Below, piece after piece: positions 17,272 through 25,702 of a DNA stretch of 64,000 nucleotides. The stretch is from Dehalococcoidia bacterium (GTDB lineage Bacteria > Chloroflexota > Dehalococcoidia > GIF9 > AB-539-J10). Within the stretch, counting starts at the first letter, position 1; each line of letters opens with the position of its first letter. Below the pieces are notes generated by a model. It had not been told where the DNA came from, made no database searches, and saw only the letters and a list, made by a program, of their open reading frames with translations. The stretch lies in NCBI GenBank assembly GCA_030615625.1, contig JAUWYX010000003.1:1-64000 (forward strand). The letters run 5' to 3'. Position numbers and translations under genes: made by a program.

Positions 17272-18117
17272 TTACAGAATTGCTTCTTCACGGCGAGAAC
17301 ACCAGCACTGCATGTTTACCGCTACAGGCATGCTGGCAATATGGCAAGGGAAGGTTTCCACATGAACTGCTAAGGCGGTAACTGTGCCACCATAGCCCAT
17401 AGCACCGATGCCCAGATTGTTAACTCTCTCCAGAATTTCCCTCTCTAAATCGGCAACCTCAGGGTCAGGACTTGGCTCGCCAAGTTTGCGTAACAGCGCC
17501 TTTTTGGCTATAAACATGGCCTTGTCCGTCGTCCCACCTATGCCAACACCGATAATAACCGGTGGACAGGGATTGCTACCAACCTCGTCAACAAGGTTGA
17601 CGACAAAATCTATCACCCCCTGACGTCCCTTAGCTGGAGTTAGAACAGTCAGACGAGAACAATTTTCCGAGCCACCTCCCTTGGGCAAGACACTGATTTT
17701 CAGCCTGTCTCCAGGAACTATATCAGTATGAATCATAGCTGGTGCGTTATCTTTGGTGTTTACCCTGGCAAAACAAGGCTGGCTCACTATGGATTTACGT
17801 AAATAACCCCTATCATACCCCTGGCGCACCCCTTCGTTGACTGCTGTATAAAGGTCTCCATTGGTTATGTGCACTTCCTGGCCTAGCTCTAACATGACCA
17901 CGGCGGCACCGGTGTCCTGACAAAGAGGAATTTGTTCCTCGCCGGCAATGTTTGCATTTTCCAATATCCTATCCAGCACATCACGGCAAACAGGAGATTT
18001 TTCTTTTTCTTTTGCTTGCCTCAATGCAATTATCACATCTGGGGGCAAATAATGGCAAGAATGCTCAAATAAACGGCCTATGGTGTTCGTTACGTCACCA
18101 GCTTTGATTTCCTTCAT
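17272..18117 (-). CDS. fumA: Fumarate hydratase class I, alpha subunit
   Basis: This 281-residue large subunit of the two-subunit class I fumarase carries the [4Fe-4S] cluster. PLCQDTGAAVV contains the first cluster Cys; GGSENCSRL and NPCPPVIIGVGIGGTTDKA hold the other conserved Cys and substrate residues. GIGAMGYGGTVTALAVHVE is typical. It pairs with the beta subunit at 12848, but the two genes are separated by the whole fumarate reductase block, which physically links malate/fumarate and fumarate/succinate steps. L(+)-tartrate dehydratase is the main alternative. Confidence 0.88.
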   Translation of the reverse strand: MKEIKAGDVTNTIGRLFEHSCHYLPPDVIIALRQAKEKEKSPVCRDVLDRILENANIAGEEQIPLCQDTGAAVVMLELGQEVHITNGDLYTAVNEGVRQGYDRGYLRKSIVSQPCFARVNTKDNAPAMIHTDIVPGDRLKISVLPKGGGSENCSRLTVLTPAKGRQGVIDFVVNLVDEVGSNPCPPVIIGVGIGGTTDKAMFIAKKALLRKLGEPSPDPEVADLEREILERVNNLGIGAMGYGGTVTALAVHVETFPCHIASMPVAVNMQCWCSRREEAIL

Positions 18118-18175
18118 CTTTCTTTGCCGGCTTATCCTGGCTTCCTGATGCTGGCTGCGTTGGATGTTAACATGT

Positions 18176-19423
18176 CTATCCCATTACCTTTGGCACAGTA
18201 AGGCTAGCATCCATCAGAAACAGGATTTTTGCCTTTTCTCCCTTCTTTTCAATTGCTCTATCTAGTGCCTCCTGAACTTCGTGACAGGGTTTGATAAATG
18301 CTTGTTCCATATCTTGCTCCGCAAGCCCGGTTACTCCCCAGATTTCTGCCCGGGTGGCAATTTCAGCCATTTTAGCAGCTTTATGATAACCCAGCTTGTA
18401 GCCTTGCTCAATTCTTTGCAGAGCTTCCTGAGGAGTTTTACTGCTGGCCAAGAGATTAAAGTATGCCTCGTCTCCTATACCAGACCTGCACTCAGAGACA
18501 AGTATAAGAATACCTCCCTCCTTCAGAGCCAGTTTCCCATTATCAAGCGCCTTTTGTGATTGATATAAATCCACGTCTGAGGGATAACCGGCGACAGCAA
18601 CGACGATGTCCGTTTTTTCCTTTATATCCACACAGTAAACTTCGTGAGCTTTCTCTATAGCCATCAGGAATGAATCATGAATATGTCCTGAGGTACAATG
18701 GTAAATCCTTTTTTCGCCATCGAGAACAGTCTGGATGGAAAATATTTCCTTTCCTTCTATCGTCTTGAGGGCATCAACCATATCTTCATGAACCGGATTG
18801 CCCTCCAAAACCAGCGTCTGTGCGCGGGGACTAAGGGCATGCTTATGGTTTTGCTCTATTGTCTTATAAGATGCAATGCCGGGGAGAAATGATTTCCTTC
18901 CTCCTGTATAGCCAGCGAAATAATGAGGCTCTACTGAACCAATAGTTACCAGCTTATGTGCCTCTACACCTATTTTGTTTACATACATCTCGGTACCAGT
19001 GGAGGACCTTCCCAAATATACCATATCTTCATCTTTGCGAGCATCGTGGATATAGATTCTGTCCTTTAGCAAGTTGTGATAATTTCCGAAGATAAAGTTG
19101 AATTCCTCTTCAGTTGGTGCACGGTGAATTCCAGTGGCAATGATAAACCTTGTATTTTTATCCTTGGTTTTAGGGTAAATTACTTCTAGTATTTTTGCCG
19201 TAGGAGTGGGTCTGGTGTAATCATTAATAATGAAAAGCAAATCTCTAGCATCGGCGATAAACTCATCAAAACTCCTGGAGTTAATGGGTTGTTCAACTCC
19301 CTTGCGGATGGTCTTTGTTTCATCGCCAACAGAAACAACGTTTGGTTCAACTATTCCGGCAACCCTGTTTTCCTCAACTTCAACCTCTACCTTTTCCTTT
19401 CCGTAAGGGATTCTTATTTTCAT
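18176..19423 (-). CDS. larA: LarA-type nickel-dependent 2-hydroxyacid racemase
   Basis: This 415-residue protein of the lactate racemase family uses the nickel pincer nucleotide cofactor. DYTRP (69-73), TGIHR with His100, PHYFAGYTGGRKSF with Lys177, and His193 correspond to the Arg75, His108, Lys184 and His200 set of Lactobacillus plantarum LarA; Lys184 is the cofactor attachment site there. Family members act on lactate, malate and other short hydroxyacids, so with fumarase next door a malate racemase is possible, while the GlcD-like dehydrogenase upstream favours lactate. larB, larC and larE (cofactor synthesis) are not in the window. Confidence 0.85.
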   Translation of the reverse strand: MKIRIPYGKEKVEVEVEENRVAGIVEPNVVSVGDETKTIRKGVEQPINSRSFDEFIADARDLLFIINDYTRPTPTAKILEVIYPKTKDKNTRFIIATGIHRAPTEEEFNFIFGNYHNLLKDRIYIHDARKDEDMVYLGRSSTGTEMYVNKIGVEAHKLVTIGSVEPHYFAGYTGGRKSFLPGIASYKTIEQNHKHALSPRAQTLVLEGNPVHEDMVDALKTIEGKEIFSIQTVLDGEKRIYHCTSGHIHDSFLMAIEKAHEVYCVDIKEKTDIVVAVAGYPSDVDLYQSQKALDNGKLALKEGGILILVSECRSGIGDEAYFNLLASSKTPQEALQRIEQGYKLGYHKAAKMAEIATRAEIWGVTGLAEQDMEQAFIKPCHEVQEALDRAIEKKGEKAKILFLMDASLTVPKVMG

Positions 19424-19549
19424 AGCTAATTTTGTCTCCCTTTTTTAGTCTCTATCAGCGGAGATAGCTCAACACTGAGGACTCCCGTTTGTTTCGCTGC
19501 CTCACAGCTCCCTATAATCTGCTCTCTGTGAAATTCAGCCTCCCAATTT

Positions 19550-20488
19550 TCATATTGGCCCCAAGGATGCTATTTCACTCACAAAACTATCCACCGCATT
19601 CTTAAGTTTTTGAGCCTCACCGGTGGCAAAATGTTCTAACTTAAGCCTTTGTGGTTCAACACCAAGCACACCAAGCAGTCTCTCAACCAATGCACATCTC
19701 TCTTGAGCCCTATAGTTTCCATCGTGTTCACATTCATCAAGCGGGCAACAGGCAATCATCATCCCCCATGCGCCCTGGTAAAATGTGTCCAATATCAATC
19801 CTGGGTCAATACGGCCGGCACACACAGTCACGATAATCCCCGATGTATTCTCTGCCCCCGTCAGCTCCATCCGAGACAGTCGGAGCCCAGGATATATTGA
19901 CCAATCACAACAGAATATAATTACTTTGGGGATTCCATTCATGCTTCTGAGGGAGCTTTCAATTTTCGCAGAGAGTTCTTTTTTTGATACTCCAAATCCC
20001 TCTTTTTGCGACATTGCTCCAACAGGACACTCCGCTACACACACACCACAACCCTTACACTTAACCTTGTCGACCAGGACTCTCATATTCTCCATATCCA
20101 TAGAAAGTGCTTCAGATTTACATACCGAGACACATCTTTCACAGGCTATACATAGTTTTTCGGCATTCCTAACTGTGGTGCCCTGCACCTCGAAGCCAGA
20201 TTCCATAAGGTCAGCTCTGACATCGGTAAAGATGTCAGTAGGCGAAACTTTTGCTGAACAGCTTTTGCTACAATTCTTGCAGTAAAAGCATTGAAAAAGC
20301 TTTTCCGCAACGTATGTAGATGGTTCGACCTCGCCCGTGAGAAGCCCATAAGCAAGCAACAGCCTCCCCCTGGGCGTATCAATTTCCCAATTGGACACCT
20401 TATATAAAGGGCAATGCTCATAACAATAGCCACACCTTATACATATATTTAGTTCGTTTCCCCACTTACGTAGTCTGTTAAATTCCAT
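19550..20488 (-). CDS. Four-cluster ferredoxin fused to an FlpD/MvhD-type domain
   Basis: This 312-residue electron-transfer protein has four CxxCxxCxxxC motifs: CIRCGYCYEHC (about 16-26), CFYCKNCSKSC (about 67-77), CIACERCVSVC (about 112) and CKGCGVCVAEC (about 142). The first pair resembles GlcF/LutA, the partner of GlcD. From about residue 188 on, FCCDWSIYP, CAGRIDPGLIL, CCPLDECEHDGNYRA and EPQRLKLEHF match MvhD/FlpD, the protein that connects hydrogenase or formate dehydrogenase to HdrA. The gene follows the GlcD-like dehydrogenase by 75 bases, so it probably accepts its electrons and passes them to an Hdr-type system. A GTG 6 bases upstream is an alternative start. Confidence 0.82.
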   Translation of the reverse strand: MEFNRLRKWGNELNICIRCGYCYEHCPLYKVSNWEIDTPRGRLLLAYGLLTGEVEPSTYVAEKLFQCFYCKNCSKSCSAKVSPTDIFTDVRADLMESGFEVQGTTVRNAEKLCIACERCVSVCKSEALSMDMENMRVLVDKVKCKGCGVCVAECPVGAMSQKEGFGVSKKELSAKIESSLRSMNGIPKVIIFCCDWSIYPGLRLSRMELTGAENTSGIIVTVCAGRIDPGLILDTFYQGAWGMMIACCPLDECEHDGNYRAQERCALVERLLGVLGVEPQRLKLEHFATGEAQKLKNAVDSFVSEIASLGPI

Positions 20489-20563
20489 TTTCACCTAGCT
20501 TATCCCAAGGCTTCCAAGCAAGAAGAGACACCAGCTCTTTGGAGATTCGATTTCCGTTTTTCT

Positions 20564-21994
20564 TTATAGCTCCACCGGGTATCTGAGTTTAGTTGCCGTA
20601 ACCCAGTCATCCGGTGCATCCATCAATTTATGAGGATTTAAGATATTGTTGGGGTCAAGAGCCATTTTTATAGCCTTCATCATTTGAAGTGAATCTGCCT
20701 TTTCTTTTTTCCAAGAGGGCGCCTTGGAGATTGCAATGCCGTGCTCTCCTGAGGTTGTCCCCCCCACACTTCGGACATAATCATATACCTCCTCAACTGC
20801 CCGCCTGGCATTTTCCCACTGCTCTTTCCTGGTAGCCTCCATCAATATCTTTGTATGTAGCAATCCTATACCACAATGACCATAAGCATTCATCACTACG
20901 TGATTGCGTTCTCCGATTTCGTGAATCTTGCGGGCGCATTCCGCTATCTTTGAGCTAGGGACAGCCATGTCATCAGCTAACGATGTGCAGACAAATCCCT
21001 CCCTATATCTTGAGAGCGCAGCAAAAAGTTTTTTCCTCCCGCTATAGATTCGTTCCATCTCCTTGGCATCGCTGCCCATTTCAATTCCAAAGGCATTATG
21101 TTTCTCACATACCTCTTTGATGGTTTCCATATCGTAGTTCACAGCTTCTTTTAATCGTCCATCACACTCATATACCACAATCGCTTCTACCTGGGGAAGA
21201 TTCATGTTAAGGGTCTTGTTAAGAGCAGTGATGGCTATATCGTCTACAAGCTCAAGCAATGAGGGCGTTACTTCAGATGCCACTATGTCTGATATTGTCT
21301 CACCCGCATCTTCTAGTTTATTGAACTTCGCCATTCCCATAGCTCTAAATTTAGGCAGGTGTCTGAGCAAAAGTGTCGCTTCTACAATTATGCCCAGAGT
21401 GCCTTCAGAGCCAACTATAAGCCTATCAAGCTGGTAACCCGATGCCTGAGCGCGTGTATCAGCACCAAGAGTAACTAAATCTCCATTTGCCAGAACAACC
21501 TTCATTCCTAAGACATAGTCCCGCATTGTTCCGTACTTTATCGCCCTTACCCCAGAGCCATTGTTGGCAATAGCTCCGCCAATGGTGGCAATTCTGCCCG
21601 ACTCTGGAGCCGAAGGAAACCAAAGACCATAGGGCTGAAGCGCCCTGTTTAAATCATCCCAGACTACTCCCGGCTCAACTTTGCACAGTATATCTCGGGG
21701 TCTTATCGCCAGGATTCGGTTTATTCGCTTCAAATCCATGACAATGCCACCATCTATGGGAACAGTGTGTCCCGAAGCGCCAGAACCGGCACCTCGGGCG
21801 ATAACAGGTATTAACTCGGCATTGGCATAGCGTACAATCTCCTGCACTTCCTCTATTGTTTCAGGTCTGACAACAACCGAAGGATTGGCTTCATGAACCG
21901 AGGAGTCAGAGCCATAGACATAAAGATCAGCAATGTTATCTCTGACATTTTTCTCTCCCACGATCTCCTTCAATCTTTCAACGTCTATCTCCAT
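20564..21994 (-). CDS. glcD: FAD-linked 2-hydroxyacid dehydrogenase (GlcD / D-lactate dehydrogenase family)
   Basis: This 476-residue protein has the vanillyl-alcohol-oxidase-type FAD domain. The pyrophosphate loop is ARGAGSGASGH (about 66-76); TIGGAIANNGSG and VGSEGTLGIIVEATL follow. The C-terminal FAD-oxidase domain contains AYGHCGIGLLHTK, SGEHGI and a final DPNNILNPHK. Family members oxidise D-lactate, glycolate or D-2-hydroxyglutarate. The adjacent Fe-S protein and LarA racemase point to use of both lactate enantiomers. AGGAGG sits before the ATG. Confidence 0.87.
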   Translation of the reverse strand: MEIDVERLKEIVGEKNVRDNIADLYVYGSDSSVHEANPSVVVRPETIEEVQEIVRYANAELIPVIARGAGSGASGHTVPIDGGIVMDLKRINRILAIRPRDILCKVEPGVVWDDLNRALQPYGLWFPSAPESGRIATIGGAIANNGSGVRAIKYGTMRDYVLGMKVVLANGDLVTLGADTRAQASGYQLDRLIVGSEGTLGIIVEATLLLRHLPKFRAMGMAKFNKLEDAGETISDIVASEVTPSLLELVDDIAITALNKTLNMNLPQVEAIVVYECDGRLKEAVNYDMETIKEVCEKHNAFGIEMGSDAKEMERIYSGRKKLFAALSRYREGFVCTSLADDMAVPSSKIAECARKIHEIGERNHVVMNAYGHCGIGLLHTKILMEATRKEQWENARRAVEEVYDYVRSVGGTTSGEHGIAISKAPSWKKEKADSLQMMKAIKMALDPNNILNPHKLMDAPDDWVTATKLRYPVEL

Positions 21995-22059
21995 CTCTAC
22001 CTCCTCCTATATCGTTATTTTTCTTCCCTTTGTGCGAAATATATGTGTGCCTATTTATC

Positions 22060-22109
22060 ATCTCCGATGAAAACATTGAAGGTTCTCACGCCTGCTCTTT
22101 TTCGGAGAT
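22060..22109. repeat. 8-base inverted repeat in the oadA-glcD gap
   Basis: ATCTCCGA (22060-22067) and TCGGAGAT (22102-22109) are exact complements around a 34-base loop, inside the 125-base gap between two cluster genes. No T-run follows, so it is not a simple terminator; an mRNA processing or binding site is possible. Confidence 0.4.
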
Positions 22110-22119
22110 TGATTTTTCT

Positions 22120-23664
22120 CTAACTTCCCTTCAACTTGCCAGCTTTAACTTGAGCAATAAGTTCATCCTCTCTTTTCACCTCCTCAAGAGTCTTGGGGGC
22201 ATGGGGTGGCTTCCAATCGTCTGGGATGGTCTTATCTATATCATATTTATAATTTAAGAAGCGTGCACCAGTGGTAGGGTAAAGAGCATAAATAAGGACA
22301 TCTTGAATATTCTTAGTAAATTCTTTTGATTCCTCTTTAGCTTTTTCCAGTTCTGGCTCGAGCAGGTCTGCCGGCCGACAGGTGATAGGCACCTTATCTT
22401 TAAGAATTGTCTTCTGGATGTCTGGGGCAATTTGAGCTGGTGGCTTGCCATAACCTCCATATACATATTCCCTTGCCTCCTTGGAGACAAGCTTGTAGCG
22501 CCCTATCAGAACATTCTGTACTGCCTGGACACCAACAATCTGGCTCGTAGGTGTAACCAAAGGTGGATAGCCAAATTCCGCCCTGACTCTAGCAGTTTCC
22601 TGTCGCACCTCAGCCAGCTTGTCCAGAGCATTCATTTGTTTGAGCTGTGCCACCAAGTTCGTAGTCATGCCACCAGGAATTTGATGCAGCAGGGCTCCGG
22701 TATCGATGATCGACATTGCCGATGTATCCAGAAAATCTCTGTATTTAGGTGCGATCTGTTCCAACATTTGAGCACACTTGAATAGTTGTTCAATGTCAAG
22801 CCCTGTATCTCTGTCTGTGCCATATAGGGCAACTACCAGAGGCTCGATAGCCGGCTGTGAGGAGCGTAAAGCAAAGGGAGACAAAGCGGTGTCAACAATG
22901 TCGACCCCGGCCTCAATGGCCTTCAACACAGACATGGATGCCTGGCCGGTGGTGTAGTGAGTATGGAGGTCGACAGGTACTTTCAAGTTTTCCTTAAGGG
23001 CTTTGATTAGTTCATAAGCATCATAAGGGGAGATAAGTCCAGCCTGGTCTTTAATACATATGGAATCAGCACCCATGTCCTGGAGAACGAGAGCTTTTTT
23101 GACATAGTATTCCAGATTATAGATCGGCCCACCCATCCTGGGCTGGGTGAGCGAGTAACATATGGCTCCTTGATAATGTTTTCCACATTTTTTAATTGCT
23201 TTGGCAGCACATTCGTGATTACGCTCGTCATTCACAGCATCGAAAACACGGAAAATATCAATGCCCACTTCAGCGGCCTGTTCCACAAAGGCATCAACCA
23301 AATCATCAGGATGGTTTCGATAAGCGACTAAATTCTGTCCCCGTAAAAGCATCTGTAGTGGAGTATCGGGCATGAGTTTCTTTAATTTGCGAGGCCTATC
23401 CCAGGGGTCTTCACCCAAAAAACGATGGGCTGCGTCAAATGTTGCCCCACCCCAGACCTCCATTGAGTAGAAGCCACATTTATTCATTTCAGGGGCCATC
23501 CACTCCATATCCTCAGTCCGCATCCTTGTAGCTAATGTGCATTGATGCCCATCACGAAAGGTAGTGTCACAAATTTTGACCGGGTTTTTAGCTTGCGGCC
23601 GCGTCTTCACCTTATCAGTGGTTAAGTCTTTGGCCAAAATGGGACCTTCTCTTATTTCGCTCAC
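22120..23664 (-). CDS. oadA: Pyruvate/oxaloacetate carboxyltransferase subunit (OadA/PycB/transcarboxylase 5S type)
   Basis: This 514-residue enzyme moves a carboxyl group between biotin and pyruvate/oxaloacetate. The barrel has DTTFRDGHQ, LLRGQNLVAYRNHPDD, the carbamylated-Lys region CIKDQAGLISPYDA, and the metal-binding HTHYTTGQAS. The C-terminal conserved carboxylase domain follows, but the protein ends without a biotinyl domain (no MKM motif). A separate biotin carrier is therefore needed, and none is in the window. The neighbour pccB/mmdA homologue suggests a 5S + 12S transcarboxylase. It starts at GTG with AAAGGAG upstream. Confidence 0.88.
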   Translation of the reverse strand: MSEIREGPILAKDLTTDKVKTRPQAKNPVKICDTTFRDGHQCTLATRMRTEDMEWMAPEMNKCGFYSMEVWGGATFDAAHRFLGEDPWDRPRKLKKLMPDTPLQMLLRGQNLVAYRNHPDDLVDAFVEQAAEVGIDIFRVFDAVNDERNHECAAKAIKKCGKHYQGAICYSLTQPRMGGPIYNLEYYVKKALVLQDMGADSICIKDQAGLISPYDAYELIKALKENLKVPVDLHTHYTTGQASMSVLKAIEAGVDIVDTALSPFALRSSQPAIEPLVVALYGTDRDTGLDIEQLFKCAQMLEQIAPKYRDFLDTSAMSIIDTGALLHQIPGGMTTNLVAQLKQMNALDKLAEVRQETARVRAEFGYPPLVTPTSQIVGVQAVQNVLIGRYKLVSKEAREYVYGGYGKPPAQIAPDIQKTILKDKVPITCRPADLLEPELEKAKEESKEFTKNIQDVLIYALYPTTGARFLNYKYDIDKTIPDDWKPPHAPKTLEEVKREDELIAQVKAGKLKGS

Positions 23665-23677
23665 AAATTATCTCCTT

Positions 23678-23712
23678 TCCGTCATTACGAGCCCTTTGCT
23701 TCTTGTTGTTCT
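23678..23712. repeat. Degenerate dispersed repeat in the 221-base gap between two carboxyltransferase genes
   Basis: CCGTCATTACGAGCCC is followed by GTTGTTCTGAGCGCAGCCAAGAATC, resembling the ends of the repeat at 713-820. The rest of 23665-23885 holds no convincing gene; the open minus-strand frame across it is repeat-derived. Confidence 0.4.
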
Positions 23713-23885
23713 GAGCGCAGCCAAGAATCCAGACCATTTGCTAGACTCTTCGTCTCGTTTAGAGCCTCAGCTCGGGATAGCAGCCAAATGTTGTCGTCTA
23801 GGAACAATTCTTCGCTGCCAGAGCAGCAGTAATGGCAGCTACCGTTCCTTTTTTTCTTTTCAATTGCGCCTCTGCTCAAACTTCT

Positions 23886-25439
23886 TTACACAGGAATATT
23901 TCCATGCTTCTTTGGTGGTCTCATCTCTTGTTTAGTAGAGAGAAATTCCAAGGCCTTGATTATCTTGGGGCGACTCTCACGGGGTAGGATAATTTCGTCA
24001 ACATATCCCCGCGAGGCGGCAATGTAAGGATTATATAGCAGGTCACGATATTCCCGAATCTTTTCTTGCTCTTTTGCTTCAGGATCCGGCGCAGCCTCTA
24101 TTTCCTTGCGAAAGATAATCGGGGTAGCCCCTTCAGCACCCATCACTGCAATCTCCGCTGTGGGCCAGGCGAAAACAAAATCAGCACCTAGGTCTCTACT
24201 ACACATGGCAAGATATGAACCCCCATAGTCCTTGCGAATGACCAGAGTGATTTTAGGAACCGTGGCCTCGGAGTAAGCCCACAAAAGCTTAGCTCCGTGT
24301 CTTATTATTCCCAGCCACTCCTGATCTTTTCCTGGCAAGTAACCAGGGACATCGGCAATGGTAAGCAGTGGGATGTTGAAGGCATCACAGAACCTGATAA
24401 ATCGGGTGATTTTATCCGAGGCATTGACATCAAGACACCCAGCAAGATGCATCGATTGATTAGCGATAACGCCCACTGTTCTACCATTAAGCCTGGCAAA
24501 GCAAATAATGGCGTTCTGAGCATAATGATAATGGGGCTCAAGTATTTCACCGTTATCCACAATGGATTTGATAACATCCCTCATATTATAAACCTTGTTG
24601 GGCTCTTCCGGTATTATGGTGTCAAGAATAGGGTCAACACGGTTTGGGTTATCAGTAGGCTCAATTAAAGGGGGGTCTTCCATATTATTTGAAGGAAGAT
24701 AACTCAGAAGTTTTTTTATGAGTTCAATAGCCTGAGCATCGCTATCGCCGGTAAAATGGCATACGCCACTTTTAGTGGCATGAGTCATGGCACCGCCCAG
24801 CTCTTCGGAAGTGATCTCTTCCCCAGTAACCTGTTTGATAACTGCCGGGCCAGTGATGTGCATGTAGCTTGTCCCCTTTGTCATGAACACCCAATCTGTC
24901 ATGGCAGGTGAATAGACTGCTCCCCCAGCAGTAGGCCCCATGATTGCCGAGAGTTGGGGAATAACCCCTGAGGCTGCAGAATTCCGGAAGAATATCTGCC
25001 CATAGCCTGAAAGGGCATCAACACCTTCCTGAATCCGGGCCCCTCCAGAGTCATTAAAGCCTACTATGGGAACACCACACTTCATAGCTAAATCCATTAC
25101 CTTGCATATCTTTTTAGCATGCATCTCGCCTAGTGTCCCTCCCATAGAGGTAAAGTCCTGAGAAAAAGCACATACAGGGCGACCATTTACCATCCCATAT
25201 CCAGTAACGACTCCTTCTGCGGGGACGACAACCTTATCCATGCCAAAGAGCGTAGCTTGATGCTGAACAAACAAATCAAGCTCGTGAAAGCTGCCAGGGT
25301 CAAAAAGCAGGTCAAACCTTTCACGAGCAGTTAATTTCCCCGATTTGTGCTGCTTTTCCACCCGCTCCGGGCCTCCCAAGGCTTTTATCTTGCTTTCTTT
25401 GTCCCTCAGTTCCTTCAACCGGTCAGCAACCGTACCCAT
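23886..25439 (-). CDS. mmdA: Acyl-CoA carboxyltransferase (methylmalonyl-CoA/propionyl-CoA, MmdA/PccB/12S type)
   Basis: This 517-residue carboxyltransferase transfers a carboxyl group between biotin and propionyl-CoA/methylmalonyl-CoA (or acetyl-CoA). The N-terminal carboxyltransferase domain contains KLTARERFDLLFDPGSF, FSQDFTSMGGTLGEMH, and the oxyanion segment NDSGGARIQEGVDALSGYG. The C-terminal half has DVPGYLPGKDQEWLGIIRHGAKLLWAY and KITLVIRKDYGGSYLAM. Its length and motifs match methylmalonyl-CoA decarboxylase alpha and transcarboxylase 12S. It is the first gene of the minus-strand cluster and has a strong AGGAGG site. Confidence 0.9.
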   Translation of the reverse strand: MGTVADRLKELRDKESKIKALGGPERVEKQHKSGKLTARERFDLLFDPGSFHELDLFVQHQATLFGMDKVVVPAEGVVTGYGMVNGRPVCAFSQDFTSMGGTLGEMHAKKICKVMDLAMKCGVPIVGFNDSGGARIQEGVDALSGYGQIFFRNSAASGVIPQLSAIMGPTAGGAVYSPAMTDWVFMTKGTSYMHITGPAVIKQVTGEEITSEELGGAMTHATKSGVCHFTGDSDAQAIELIKKLLSYLPSNNMEDPPLIEPTDNPNRVDPILDTIIPEEPNKVYNMRDVIKSIVDNGEILEPHYHYAQNAIICFARLNGRTVGVIANQSMHLAGCLDVNASDKITRFIRFCDAFNIPLLTIADVPGYLPGKDQEWLGIIRHGAKLLWAYSEATVPKITLVIRKDYGGSYLAMCSRDLGADFVFAWPTAEIAVMGAEGATPIIFRKEIEAAPDPEAKEQEKIREYRDLLYNPYIAASRGYVDEIILPRESRPKIIKALEFLSTKQEMRPPKKHGNIPV

Positions 25440-25481
25440 ATGAATTCCTCCTCACGAATCAATTTCCTTATAAAGAAAGTT

Positions 25482-25510
25482 ATTTTAAACGGAATTCGCA
25501 ACTAAGGCAA
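25482..25510 (-). promoter_or_regulatory. Candidate promoter of the 11-gene minus-strand cluster
   Basis: On the minus strand TTGCCT (complement of 25505-25510) is followed after 17 bases by TAAAAT (complement of 25482-25487). This lies 43 bases upstream of the first start codon in the divergent 263-base gap to cmk. The remainder of that gap shows only a plus-strand TATAAT at 25581-25586 without a good -35. Confidence 0.4.
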
Positions 25511-25702
25511 ATCCTTGAGCCCACGGAATTACCGCTAATATTTGCCGGTCTATGGTACCTCTATTTAAGGAATTTTCTAGTATAATCTCATCAAATTTGT
25601 AGCTTAAGCTTGCTTTTGGGCATAATAGTAATATTTAGCTTTATTGGAAAGCGACGTCGAGCTCAGACTTAAAAGCTTGACAGACTGGCCTAGAATGATA
25701 TT

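Noticed and set aside
23685-23879. 64-codon minus-strand open frame between the two carboxyltransferase genes
   Set aside because: It lies across a repeat remnant and has no family resemblance.
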